A stretch of DNA of 64,000 bases, from positions 682,001 through 746,000 of the forward strand of contig CAWJKP010000001.1 in the NCBI GenBank assembly GCA_963843465.1. The letters are read 5' to 3'. A program made the position numbers and the translations under genes. Origin of the DNA: CAWJKP01 sp963843465 (lineage in GTDB: Bacteria > Planctomycetota > Planctomycetia > Pirellulales > Thermoguttaceae). Positions 55,220 to 62,994 of this stretch are shown here, piece by piece; positions within the stretch are counted from its first letter, which is position 1, and every line of letters starts with the position of its first letter. Under the pieces are notes generated by a model. That model was not told where the DNA came from, did no database searches, and saw only the letters and a list, made by a program, of their open reading frames with translations.

Positions 55220-57061
55220 CTAACTGGCGGCGGCGATGGAATCGGCCAGCACCTCGACCGTTCTGCAGATCTGCTCTTCGGTATGGTTGGCCGTGATGAA
55301 GAAGCGGATTCGCGCCTTGCTCTCCGGCACGGCCGGGTACAAGATGGGCTGCGCGTCGATGCCCTCACGGAGCAGTGCGGCGCCGACTCGGATGCACCGC
55401 GCCGAATCGCCGAGGATGATCGGAATCACCGGAGTGCCGGCGCTAGCGCCCGTGTCGAGCCCGCGGTCGACGGCCAACTTGAGGAAAAGACGGGAGCGCT
55501 CGCGCAGGCGGGTCACGCGGTCCGGCTCTTCCTGGACGATTCGCACGGCCTCCAAGGCCGCCGCGGCGTTGGCCGGCGAGATAGCGGTGGCGAAGACGAA
55601 AGCGGGCGTCGTGTACTTCAGGTACTGGATGAGGACCTCCGGCCCGGCGAGGTAACCGCCGCCGCTGGCCAGGGCCTTGCTGATGGTGCCCATCCAAAGG
55701 TCGCCCTCGCCCGGCTCGAGGCCGAAGTGTTGGCACAGGCCTCGGCCCGTGGTCCCCATGACGCCGACCGAATGCGCCTCGTCAACGTAGAGCAACGCCT
55801 GGTGACGCCGCTTGACCTCGATGAACTCCGGCAGGTTGGGGAAGTCGCCGTCCATGCTATACACGCCCTCCAGCGCCACCACGGCGCGGCGGTACTTGGC
55901 GCGGATATCGCGCAGCAGGCCGTCGAGGAACTGGAAATCGTTGTGCCGGAACGGCCGCCGCTGGGCCTTCGACAACTGGGCGCCTTGCACGATGCTGTTA
56001 TGGGCCAGCTCGTCGTAGAGGATCAGGTCCTTGGCGCCGAACAGATGCCCGAAAACCGAGGCGTTCGTGCCGTACCCGCTGGGGAAGACCACGGCCGCCT
56101 CCGTTCCTAGGAAGCGGGCAAGCTCCTCGTCCAACTGCCGGACGATCGCGTGGTTGCCTCCCACCAGCCGGCTCGCCGACGCGCTGGCCCCAAAGCGGTC
56201 CAGCGCGCTCTTGGCGGCTGCGATGATTCGCGGATGACCGGCCAGTCCCAGGTAGTCGAAACTGGTGTAGGTGATGGTCTCGCGGCCGGCGATGGTCGCC
56301 GTCGCCTTGTGGACTCCCTCTTTGCAGCGGAAGAAGGGGTTCTCCAGTCCCGCCGCCGCCGCGCCGGCCAACCGGGCTTGGAAGGCAAGACACTCGGGGA
56401 ACTGGGTCACGTCGCCCTGTTGAACAGGGAGATCCTCCGTGCTATCGGCACTGTCGGACAAGCCGACAGTGGCACCCGACCCTGGCACTGCGGCCGACGG
56501 CCGCTCGGCCGGAACTGCGGCCGACGGCCGCTCGGCCGGAACTGCGGCCGACGGCCGCTCGGCCGGAACTGCGGCCGACGGCCGCCCGGCGGGCACTGCG
56601 GCCGACGGCCGCCCGGCGGGCACTGCGGCCGACGGCCGCCCGGCGGGCACTGCGGCCGACGGCCGCCCGGCGGGCACTGCGGCCGACGGCCGCCCGGCGG
56701 GCACTGCGGCCGACGGCCGCCCGGCGGGCACTGCGGCCGACGGCCGCCCGGCGGGCACTGCGGCCTCGCTCGGTGAGAATAGCTTAAGTCCCCCCCGAAC
56801 CGCATTGGCCTCGATGTACTCCACCAGGTCGCGGCACGTTTCCATGTCGGAGAGCGATTCCTCGGAGAACCGCACGCCGAAGGTTTCCTCCAGACCGTTC
56901 AATGCCTCCATCCGCGCGAGCGAATCCAGTCCGATTTCGTAAAGCGAGCTGTCCAACGTGATCCCGGCATCGAGGCCCGACGGCAACAGGCGACGCACCT
57001 GGGCGAATACCGCGTCCGCAACGGTTCCCGACGAGTCCTCGGACGGCAAGCTGCCGGTCAT
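55220..57061 (-). CDS. Acyl carrier protein fused to alpha-oxoamine synthase (KBL/AONS/SPT-like)
   Basis: 613 aa; ATG at 57061 with AAGGAAGA upstream. Residues 12-85 are an ACP (YEIGLDSLARMEALNGLEET, Ser47 for phosphopantetheine). The linker (about 98-195) is ten 9-residue repeats AVPAGRPSA/AVPAERPSA and then GSGATVGLSDSADS, the latter translated from a palindromic repeat. The rest is a PLP-dependent alpha-oxoamine synthase: FDYLGLAGHPRIIAAAKSAL, GYGTNASVFGHLFGAKDLI, LYVDEAHSVGVMGTTGRGLC, MGTISKALASGGGYLAGPE (Lys Schiff base in SKA). It condenses an acyl thioester, probably on its own ACP, with an amino acid (serine, glycine or alanine). A sphingolipid-type palmitoyltransferase is possible; the product is not established. 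Confidence 0.88.
   Translation of the reverse strand: MTGSLPSEDSSGTVADAVFAQVRRLLPSGLDAGITLDSSLYEIGLDSLARMEALNGLEETFGVRFSEESLSDMETCRDLVEYIEANAVRGGLKLFSPSEAAVPAGRPSAAVPAGRPSAAVPAGRPSAAVPAGRPSAAVPAGRPSAAVPAGRPSAAVPAGRPSAAVPAERPSAAVPAERPSAAVPAERPSAAVPGSGATVGLSDSADSTEDLPVQQGDVTQFPECLAFQARLAGAAAAGLENPFFRCKEGVHKATATIAGRETITYTSFDYLGLAGHPRIIAAAKSALDRFGASASASRLVGGNHAIVRQLDEELARFLGTEAAVVFPSGYGTNASVFGHLFGAKDLILYDELAHNSIVQGAQLSKAQRRPFRHNDFQFLDGLLRDIRAKYRRAVVALEGVYSMDGDFPNLPEFIEVKRRHQALLYVDEAHSVGVMGTTGRGLCQHFGLEPGEGDLWMGTISKALASGGGYLAGPEVLIQYLKYTTPAFVFATAISPANAAAALEAVRIVQEEPDRVTRLRERSRLFLKLAVDRGLDTGASAGTPVIPIILGDSARCIRVGAALLREGIDAQPILYPAVPESKARIRFFITANHTEEQICRTVEVLADSIAAAS
56446..56476. repeat. REP-like palindrome inside the ACP-synthase gene
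   Basis: CACTGTCGG ACAAG CCGACAGTG (56449-56471) is a perfect palindrome with a 5-base loop. On the coding strand it specifies GATVGLSDSAD. A related palindrome at 61940-61975 encodes GATAGLCSSAD in the DUF4129 gene. Confidence 0.8.
56487..56756 (-). repeat. 27-bp tandem repeat, ten copies (VNTR), coding
   Basis: Ten head-to-tail units of 27 bp with core GCGGCCGACGGCCGC. Seven encode AVPAGRPSA and three (56487-56567) encode AVPAERPSA. The unit keeps the frame, so copy changes alter linker length by 9 residues each. Confidence 0.92.
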
Positions 57062-57452
57062 AGGGAAATCTTCCTTACGCTGTACGCTCCGCGTGTATAT
57101 TGTCATTTAGCTTAAAACTCCCGTGGGTGGCAAGGATCGGGCTGCTGCCGGTGGGTTTCTTTTTCTTTCTGTCGACCGGTTATACCGGTTCTTCCGTGTG
57201 GCAACAAGGTGGAGCGCACGAGTCGATGGTATTGCCCCGATTATCAGACTATTCGGCACTAAAGTCCTCACCGCTGGTGAAAAAAACGATGATCCGGCGT
57301 TCTCTCTCGCTCGGCTGTTCCACCCTGTCGGCCATATAGCTTGTACCTGTTGAGGGTGGGGGGGAATTGCGGGCGACGGTGACTTTGTCGATTGTGCCTG
57401 ATCGGCTGACGTTGCCGGCCAGATCGGCCCTCTCCGTCGCCTTTCACGCACG
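57062..57452. other. Intergenic region between ACP-synthase and MoxR operon
   Basis: No gene is seen. ACCGGT occurs twice with TAT between (57175-57189). Promoter elements for the ACP-synthase gene should lie near its end of the interval (AATATACACG at 57087-57098), but no convincing -35/-10 pair could be fixed. The other end follows the stop of the DUF58 gene. Confidence 0.4.
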
Positions 57453-58841
57453 CTACAGCAGGTGCCTGGCCTTGATCTCCAGGTAGCGGTTCACCAGGGG
57501 AGCGGTCATCTCCTCGGGGAAAACGTCCAAGGTCAAGGCCCCCTTGCGGTTGAGATCGGCCAGCACCTGGTGACGCCAGGTGAGGATGTCGGCGGCGGCG
57601 GCGGCCCGCCAGAGACAGTCCCCGCTGGGATTGTCGACCTCGGCCGCCTCGAACAGCCTGCGGTCGCGCAAGACCACGGCCAAGGGCAGGTGCCGGCCGA
57701 CGAGGTTCGTCAGGTAACGCTCCACCTGGTTGGAGTTAACCTCGTCGATCAAATTGGTGATCAGCACCACCAGCGACCGCTTGCGGGCGTGGGAGGCCAG
57801 GTGGTGGAAAGCCGCGTCGTAACGCGATTCGACCAGCCGCGGGAAGCGGTCGAAGCAGGTGTGCAGCAGGAGGTTCATGTGGTTCATGCCGCCGCGGGGC
57901 GGGATGAAGCTGTGGATCTCGTCGGAGAAGACGATCAACCCCACGGAGTCGTTCTGCCGCAGGGCCACGAAGCTGAGCATCAGCACGGCGTTCAGCGAAT
58001 GGTCCAGGAGGCTCAAGCCCTGGGCCTCGTTGGTCATCATCCGGCCGCAGTCCACCAGGAAGATGATCCGCTGGCTCTGGCTGGATTGGAAGTCCTTGAC
58101 CGTGAGCTTCTGCCGCCGCGCGCTGGAGCGCCACTCGATGTGCTTGTAGTTGTCGTCGATGGCATAGTCGCGGAGCCGCTCGAACTCGTGGTCGGTGCCG
58201 ACCCTCCGCATCCGCCGCACGCCCAACAGGCTCAAGCGGTTGGTACGGGCCAGAAGCGCGTATTGGCCGAGTTGCTTGAGATCGGGGTAGACGTGGATCG
58301 GCGTCTGGCGGGCAATGACGATCATGCGGTTCCAGAGGCCCAGGCGGCTATGGAGGCGGAAGTGCGTCTTGTCGATGGCGAAGGCCCCGCGGCGCTCTGC
58401 GCGGAGCACGTATTCCAGCAGCACGCGGCTGCGGGCCGGCAGCTCCACGCGGAACTCGGCCGGCTCCGGGTTGAGCAACTGCGGCACACCGTCGCGGATC
58501 TCCGCCCGGAAACTCCGCCGGGCGAAGTTCGAGACCGTGAGGCTCACAGGGTGCCGCTTTCGCAGCGACGCCACGCGGACCGCCGCCCGGTCCACGCTCA
58601 ACTGCCGCGCCGACGGCAGCGTGGCCAGGTCGATCGCCGCCACCGCCAACAGCAGCACGTCCAACGCGGCCAGCGGCCAGAACAACTCCGCCCAGAGCAG
58701 CAGTCCGCCGGAGACGGCGGCGGGCACGATCGCCAGCCAAACCAGCTTGCGGCTGGGATAAGCCCGCAACAGCAGGGCCACGGCCAAGGGCGCCGCCATG
58801 ACGCCCGCCAGCTTCAGCAAGAACAGCGACAGCGCGCTCAA
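57453..58841 (-). CDS. DUF58 / von Willebrand factor A domain protein
   Basis: 462 aa from a TTG at 58841 that overlaps the MoxR stop; an ATG at 58799 is the alternative. Two N-terminal helices (LSLFLLKLAGVMAAPLAVAL; AIVPAAVSGGLLLWAELFWP) anchor it. The DUF58 motif is DDNYKHIEWRSSARRQKLTV, followed by a vWA fold with IIFLVDCGRMMTNEAQ and NDSVGLIVFSDEI. In this family it partners with a MoxR ATPase, probably in assembly or quality control of membrane or metal-dependent complexes. Last gene of the six-gene operon. Confidence 0.9.
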   Translation of the reverse strand: MSALSLFLLKLAGVMAAPLAVALLLRAYPSRKLVWLAIVPAAVSGGLLLWAELFWPLAALDVLLLAVAAIDLATLPSARQLSVDRAAVRVASLRKRHPVSLTVSNFARRSFRAEIRDGVPQLLNPEPAEFRVELPARSRVLLEYVLRAERRGAFAIDKTHFRLHSRLGLWNRMIVIARQTPIHVYPDLKQLGQYALLARTNRLSLLGVRRMRRVGTDHEFERLRDYAIDDNYKHIEWRSSARRQKLTVKDFQSSQSQRIIFLVDCGRMMTNEAQGLSLLDHSLNAVLMLSFVALRQNDSVGLIVFSDEIHSFIPPRGGMNHMNLLLHTCFDRFPRLVESRYDAAFHHLASHARKRSLVVLITNLIDEVNSNQVERYLTNLVGRHLPLAVVLRDRRLFEAAEVDNPSGDCLWRAAAAADILTWRHQVLADLNRKGALTLDVFPEEMTAPLVNRYLEIKARHLL

Positions 58842-59971
58842 AGTCGCGGCACCTCCACGGAGCGGACCAGCTCCGAGAGGACTTCGTCCACGCGGTGGCC
58901 CTCGACTTCCGCCTCGGCGGAGAGAATCACGCGGTGGCGCAGCGCCGGCAGGACCAGCTCGACAACGTCGTCCGGCACGGCGTAGTCCCGGCCGCGGAAG
59001 GCGGCCAGCGTGCGGACGGCCTGCATCAGCGCGATCCCCGCCCGGGGCGAGGCCCCCAGGTAAAGCTGCGGCCACTGCCGTGAGAGCCGCACCAGCGCGT
59101 TGACGTAGTCCAGCAGCTTGGGGTCCACCAGCACCCGGCCGCACAGCGCGGTGAGCTCGAGGATCTCGGCCGGGCCGGTGAGCGTCTGCAACTTCGCCAA
59201 CCGGCTCTCCAGGTCCACCTGCACGCTGTGCATGGCGAGGATCTCCGCCTCCTGCCGGGCCGACGGGTAGTTGACGATCAGCTTGAACATGAAGCGGTCG
59301 AGCTGGGCCTCGGGCAGGTTGTAGGTCCCTTCCGACTCGATGGGATTCTGCGTGGCCATCACCAGAAACGGCTTCTCGATGCGGTGGCTTTGCCGCTCGA
59401 TGGTCACGCGGTACTCCTGCATCACCTCCAACAGCGCGGCGTGGGTCTTGGCCGGCGAGCGGTTGATCTCGTCGGCCAGGAGGAGCTGCGTGAAGACGGG
59501 GCCGGGACGGAAGCGGAACTCCTGCGTCTTGAGGTCGAAGATCGGCGAGCCCGTGATGTCCGACGGCATCAGGTCGGCGGTGAACTGGATGCGGCCGAAC
59601 TGGCAGCCCAGCACCCGGCCCAGGGTCCGCACGAAGATCGTCTTCCCCAGGCCCGGCACGCTCTCGATGAGCACGTGGCCGTTGGAGAACAGGGCCACCA
59701 GCGTCCCCAGCACCAGCTCGTCCTGGCCCACGTAGATCTTGTGGATCTCGGCGATCAGCCGGTCGAAGAGCCGCTGCACGCCGCTCATCGCGCCCTCGGC
59801 GGGGGGTGGCACGGGTGGCTCGTCCATCCGTGTTTCCTGCGGCATTGGCTGGCAAGCAGCCGGTGGCGCCCGGTCCGACGACGGCTCCGACGGCGGCGCG
59901 GAAGGTGATTCGGCCGGTGGTTCTGACGAGGGGGAAGTTGCGTCCGGTTCAATAGGCAAAGGCATGAACAA
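58838..59971 (-). CDS. MoxR-family AAA+ ATPase
   Basis: 377 aa. The first ~60 residues are a low-complexity Pro/Ser/Glu stretch (ATSPSSEPPAESPSAPPSE). The AAA+ core follows: Walker A VPGLGKTIFVRTLGRVLGCQ, Walker B LLADEINRSPAKTHAALLEV, sensor 1 MATQNPIESEGTYNLPEAQL, arginine finger region LDRFMFKLIVNYPSARQE and sensor 2 ASPRAGIALMQAVRTLAAF. MoxR ATPases act as chaperones with vWA partners; here the DUF58 protein is the next gene, overlapping by 4 bases. Upstream is the DUF4350 gene, 24 bases away. Confidence 0.94.
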   Translation of the reverse strand: MFMPLPIEPDATSPSSEPPAESPSAPPSEPSSDRAPPAACQPMPQETRMDEPPVPPPAEGAMSGVQRLFDRLIAEIHKIYVGQDELVLGTLVALFSNGHVLIESVPGLGKTIFVRTLGRVLGCQFGRIQFTADLMPSDITGSPIFDLKTQEFRFRPGPVFTQLLLADEINRSPAKTHAALLEVMQEYRVTIERQSHRIEKPFLVMATQNPIESEGTYNLPEAQLDRFMFKLIVNYPSARQEAEILAMHSVQVDLESRLAKLQTLTGPAEILELTALCGRVLVDPKLLDYVNALVRLSRQWPQLYLGASPRAGIALMQAVRTLAAFRGRDYAVPDDVVELVLPALRHRVILSAEAEVEGHRVDEVLSELVRSVEVPRL

Positions 59972-59995
59972 TCGTCCGTGGTTAGGGCTTTGGTC

Positions 59996-61170
59996 TTAGG
60001 TCTTAGGTGTTTTACGTTCTGGGTTTGCCGGCTCCCTTCCTCGTTCCTTCGTTTGTTGGTAGAGCGCAACGCGCGCGGTGGCATAGGTCAGGTCACCGGT
60101 CCTGGACAAGAGCGAGGCCAGGGCGTCGATGTGCTTGCCGAAATCGGAGGTCGCCTCCGGCTTGGGCTCGCGGGGACGGCCGAACAACGGATAACGGAAG
60201 AAGCAGAGGAGCACGCCCAGCACCAGCAGGTGCAGGAGGATCCAGTTGGCCGGCCAGACGTGGAAGATCTCCATCGGTCCGGGGAAGGTCAAACGCGGGT
60301 CTTTGTTGGCGATCGGCGGTCCGCCGGGGCCGCTTTCCAGGAAGACCACGGTTTTGCGCGGGGACCGACCTGGCCGACCAACATGCCGGCCAGCTTGCGG
60401 TGCTCGTGGTTGACCAGCGGGCCGTTGAGCACCAGCGACCCGTTGACCACGATGATCAGCCGGCCGTTGCCGATGGGACGGCTGCTGATCAGGACGTCGC
60501 TTTTCGATTTCAACAGCACCTCGGCGTCCGGCGAGGGGACGACCCGGCCGTCCAAGCGGATGTCCAGCTTCGAGGCCACGATCGGATCGGTCCATCGGGC
60601 ATCGCCCTGCAGACCCTGGGCGCTGTGAGGCTTGTTCGATCGGTCGATGGTGAACCAGGGGCAGTTCTTCATGGGGGGGTTCGCGCTCCGCTTGATGTCG
60701 TAGATGGACTGGGCCGACTGCCGGCGGTAGGCGATCTCCGGCTGCAAAGCGGCGGGCGCCTTGGGGGCCACCTTCTCCCAGTACCAGGGCGCCGCGTCGA
60801 AGTCGCGGCCGACGTAGATCAAGGTCCGCCCGCTGCCTTCCGAAAGCCACTTTTCCAGCCAATCGCGGACCTCGTCCGAGGGCGGATCGAAGTCGTCGGG
60901 CACCCAGACGATCGCCTCCGCCCGCTTCCGCAGCCGCGGCGAGAGCAGCCGCATGGAGACGACCGTGTGTCCGGCCTTCTCGAACATCTCGGCCAGCACG
61001 GCCGTGCCGTTGACGCTGCCGCTGCCGAGGCCCTGGCGCTGGCCATAGATCGAATTGAGGTTCTCTTCGCACCCGATGGCCATCAGGCAGGCCCAAATCG
61101 CCCAGAGCAGCCCGGCGGCCAGAAGGCAGGCCGAAATCGCCCGCAGCACGTTGGAACGAAAAGTCGTCAT
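59996..61170 (-). pseudogene. DUF4350 membrane protein, frameshifted
   Basis: ATG at 61170, overlapping the DUF4129 stop by 4 bases. An N-terminal helix (LRAISACLLAAGLLWAIWAC) precedes a Rossmann-like DUF4350 domain (GTAVLAEMFEKAGHTVVSMR; AEAIVWVPDDFDPPSDEVRD; RTLIYVGRDFDAAPWYW). The frame changes at the C-run 60360-60363; five C instead of four yields GPPRKTVVFLESGPGG and the rest with a second helix (PANWILLHLLVLGVLLCFF) to 59996. Corrected length is about 391 aa. The family lies in MoxR operons throughout Planctomycetes. As the rest of this operon is intact, the shift is probably a sequencing error. Confidence 0.82.
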
Positions 61171-62012
61171 GGGGTCGTCGACTCCCGGACCAGGGCGTCG
61201 AACCGGTCCTGCTGCGACCAGCAGGCCTCGAAGCGGTCGCGGTGCAGGGGGTGGTTGCCGAAGAAGACGTTTTCAAAGGCGACCATCGTCTGCTCCAAGA
61301 GCCGCTGGAGCCCGGCCAACCGGCCGATCTCGCCCAGGTACTGGCGGTTGGTCTTCCCCCTGGTCATGCGGATGAGCTGGTGGCGGTCCAGTTCCAGGAG
61401 CTGGTGGCCGAAGAAATAGATGATCGCCTCGCGGTAGTTGCCGGCCTGGTAGCAGCGGGCCGCCTCGGCGAGAAAATCGGCCGGCTTTTCCCGCACCGGC
61501 AAGGAGAGGGCTTCAATCCGCCGGCGCTCTTCGGCCGTCTCGGAGCGGACTTCCGCCGCCGGGCTGATCGGCTCCGCGGACCGCCCGGCGCGATACAAGA
61601 GCCAGGCCACCAGGCCCAGCACCGCCGCCAATGCGGTCCAGGCCAGCCAGGTGAACAGCGTTCGCATCCAGGGACCGATCGACCAGTTCCACGATGATGG
61701 CGGGGGCGGGGGCTTGACCTTCAGCGGACGCAGGTCGTCGGCCGCGGAATCGTACCAGGGGTATTCACGCCAATGACCCAGGGCCTGGCCGGCTTGCCGG
61801 ACCGAGGTCGACGGATCGCCGGCAATGTAGCAGGCACACGCCGTGTGCCGTCCGTCCACAGAGGCGAAAACGGCCGACGGCACACGGCGTGTGCCTGCTA
61901 CATTAGCCGACGGCACACGGCGTGTGCCTGCTACATGGTTGTCGGCACTGCTGCACAAGCCGGCAGTGGCACCCAGCAGGCAAGCGGCCAGGAGCGTCGC
62001 GGCCGGGATCAT
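61167..62012 (-). CDS. DUF4129 protein with in-frame palindromic inserts
   Basis: 281 aa; ATG at 62012 overlaps the previous stop (ATGA). The signal region MIPAATLLAACLLGATAGLC runs straight into NHVAGTRRVPSANVAGTRRV and DGRHTACACYIAGD, which are translations of palindromic repeat arms (61824-61975). Then SVRQAGQALGHWREYPWYD, one transmembrane helix (LFTWLAWTALAAVLGLVAWL) and the cytoplasmic DUF4129 domain (ETAEERRRIEALSLPVREKP; AGNYREAIIYFFGHQLLELD; LHRDRFEACWSQQDRFDALV). Known as the transglutaminase-associated C-terminal domain in MoxR operons. Despite the inserts the frame is intact. Confidence 0.85.
   Translation of the reverse strand: MIPAATLLAACLLGATAGLCSSADNHVAGTRRVPSANVAGTRRVPSAVFASVDGRHTACACYIAGDPSTSVRQAGQALGHWREYPWYDSAADDLRPLKVKPPPPPSSWNWSIGPWMRTLFTWLAWTALAAVLGLVAWLLYRAGRSAEPISPAAEVRSETAEERRRIEALSLPVREKPADFLAEAARCYQAGNYREAIIYFFGHQLLELDRHQLIRMTRGKTNRQYLGEIGRLAGLQRLLEQTMVAFENVFFGNHPLHRDRFEACWSQQDRFDALVRESTTP
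61824..61936. repeat. Palindromic element with three arms, coding, in DUF4129 gene
   Basis: Arm 1 at 61824-61854 starts AATGTAGCAGGCACACGCCG. Arms 2 (61876-61904) and 3 (61909-61936) are its inverse and lie in tandem. It is the same family as 45759-45840, with an extra arm copy. It contributes about 38 residues to the protein without stop codons. Confidence 0.88.
61940..61975. repeat. REP-like palindrome in the DUF4129 signal peptide
   Basis: GGCACTGCTGCACAAGCCGG followed by CAGTGGCACCC is an imperfect palindrome closely like 56446-56476. It encodes GATAGLCSSAD at the end of the signal peptide. Confidence 0.75.
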
Positions 62013-62833
62013 ACGGTCCTCCGCATCAACCGGTCCCGCTCCGCGCGCATCACCAGCTCGACTTCCCAGCCCTCGCGGCGGATCCGCAAGTCGACGTAGG
62101 CGAGGAACCGCACCACGGCAAAGTAGCCCGCCACCGTCCAAAGCACCAGGGGATACCAAAGGGCAACGATCGACAGATCGATTTCCAGCTCGTCCTGGAA
62201 GAATTCGGCGATCTGTTCCAAGCCGCCTTCCACGGAGCTCAGCAGCATGGCCCTCGTTACCAGCAGGGCACCCCAGAGGGAGATCAACAGCAGCGCGGCG
62301 ACGGCAAGCGAGATGAACCAGCGGCCGAAGATCTCGCCCCCTTCGCCGGCGTGCAGCGCGCGGCAGCGGGCGTAGGTCGATTTGCCGAAGGCGCCCCGGC
62401 GCCGGACCGGGTTCCGCTCCAGGAGGATGATTTCGTTGACGTAAGGACGGAAGAGGAAAAAGATCCGCAGCAGGCCCTGGTAGAGGAGGATCTGGGGCAG
62501 CGAGCCGAGCCACTGCCGGAGGATCCCCTGCCAGCGCGGCCGCTGGGTGAACAGCGCCTGCCCCAGGAAGAGCGTGGCCGGGGCCAGGGCCAAGGGGGCC
62601 TCGTAGACCACCAGCAGGCTCATCAGGAAGAGGTACCGCACCATCTGCCCGGCGTCGATCTGCGAGGGAAAGTTGCCGAGGAGCAAGAAATTGAAGGCCG
62701 CCGCCGGCAGCACGCCCACCGCCAGCCAGGCCGCCAGCGGCGCGGCATATTCCCGCAGCACCCGCAGCCCCAGGTCCAAGAGGTCCAGGAAGCTACGCTC
62801 GCGGATGGCGATGCGGTGTTCGTCCAACTGCAT
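62009..62833 (-). CDS. Multi-pass membrane protein of the MoxR operon
   Basis: 274 aa from the ATG at 62833 (TAGGAGAACAG upstream). Five or six hydrophobic helices: LRVLREYAAPLAAWLAVGVL, YLFLMSLLVVYEAPLALAP, LLYQGLLRIFFLFRPYVNEI, FISLAVAALLLISLWGALLV and YPLVLWTVAGYFAVVRFLAY. It ends with a basic, cytoplasmic tail (RIRREGWEVELVMRAERDRL). Conserved in planctomycete MoxR clusters between SpoIIM and DUF4129 genes; function unknown. The stop overlaps the DUF4129 start by 4 bases. Confidence 0.85.
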   Translation of the reverse strand: MQLDEHRIAIRERSFLDLLDLGLRVLREYAAPLAAWLAVGVLPAAAFNFLLLGNFPSQIDAGQMVRYLFLMSLLVVYEAPLALAPATLFLGQALFTQRPRWQGILRQWLGSLPQILLYQGLLRIFFLFRPYVNEIILLERNPVRRRGAFGKSTYARCRALHAGEGGEIFGRWFISLAVAALLLISLWGALLVTRAMLLSSVEGGLEQIAEFFQDELEIDLSIVALWYPLVLWTVAGYFAVVRFLAYVDLRIRREGWEVELVMRAERDRLMRRTV

Positions 62834-62850
62834 AGCGACTGTTCTCCTAA

Positions 62851-62908
62851 GTAGGTTATGCTTCAGCATAACTACACTACCCCAGCGTTATGCTGAAGCA
62901 TAACCTAC
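62851..62908. repeat. 58-bp palindromic element, 22-bp perfect arms
   Basis: GTAGGTTATGCTTCAGCATA-AC at 62851-62872 is inverted at 62887-62908 around a 14-base loop. It lies just upstream of the ribosome binding site of the gene starting at 62833. Confidence 0.88.
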
Positions 62909-62912
62909 GGCG

Positions 62913-62966
62913 GTAGGATGGGCATTCTTGCCCGTCGTTTTGGTCGGGCAGGAATGCCCAACCTAC
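62913..62966. repeat. 54-bp palindromic element, 22-bp arms with two mismatches
   Basis: Left arm 62913-62934 (GTAGGATGGGCATTCTTGCC-CG) pairs with 62945-62966. Like the neighbouring element it begins GTAGG and ends CCTAC. The two stand in tandem between SpoIIM and the membrane protein gene, and could form strong hairpins in the operon transcript. Confidence 0.85.
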
Positions 62967-62994
62967 AACCCGCGCGCCTCCTACGTCTGAATAG

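Noticed and set aside
56487..56756. CRISPR array
   Set aside because: The 27-bp units are head to tail without spacers and lie in frame inside a protein, so this is a coding VNTR.
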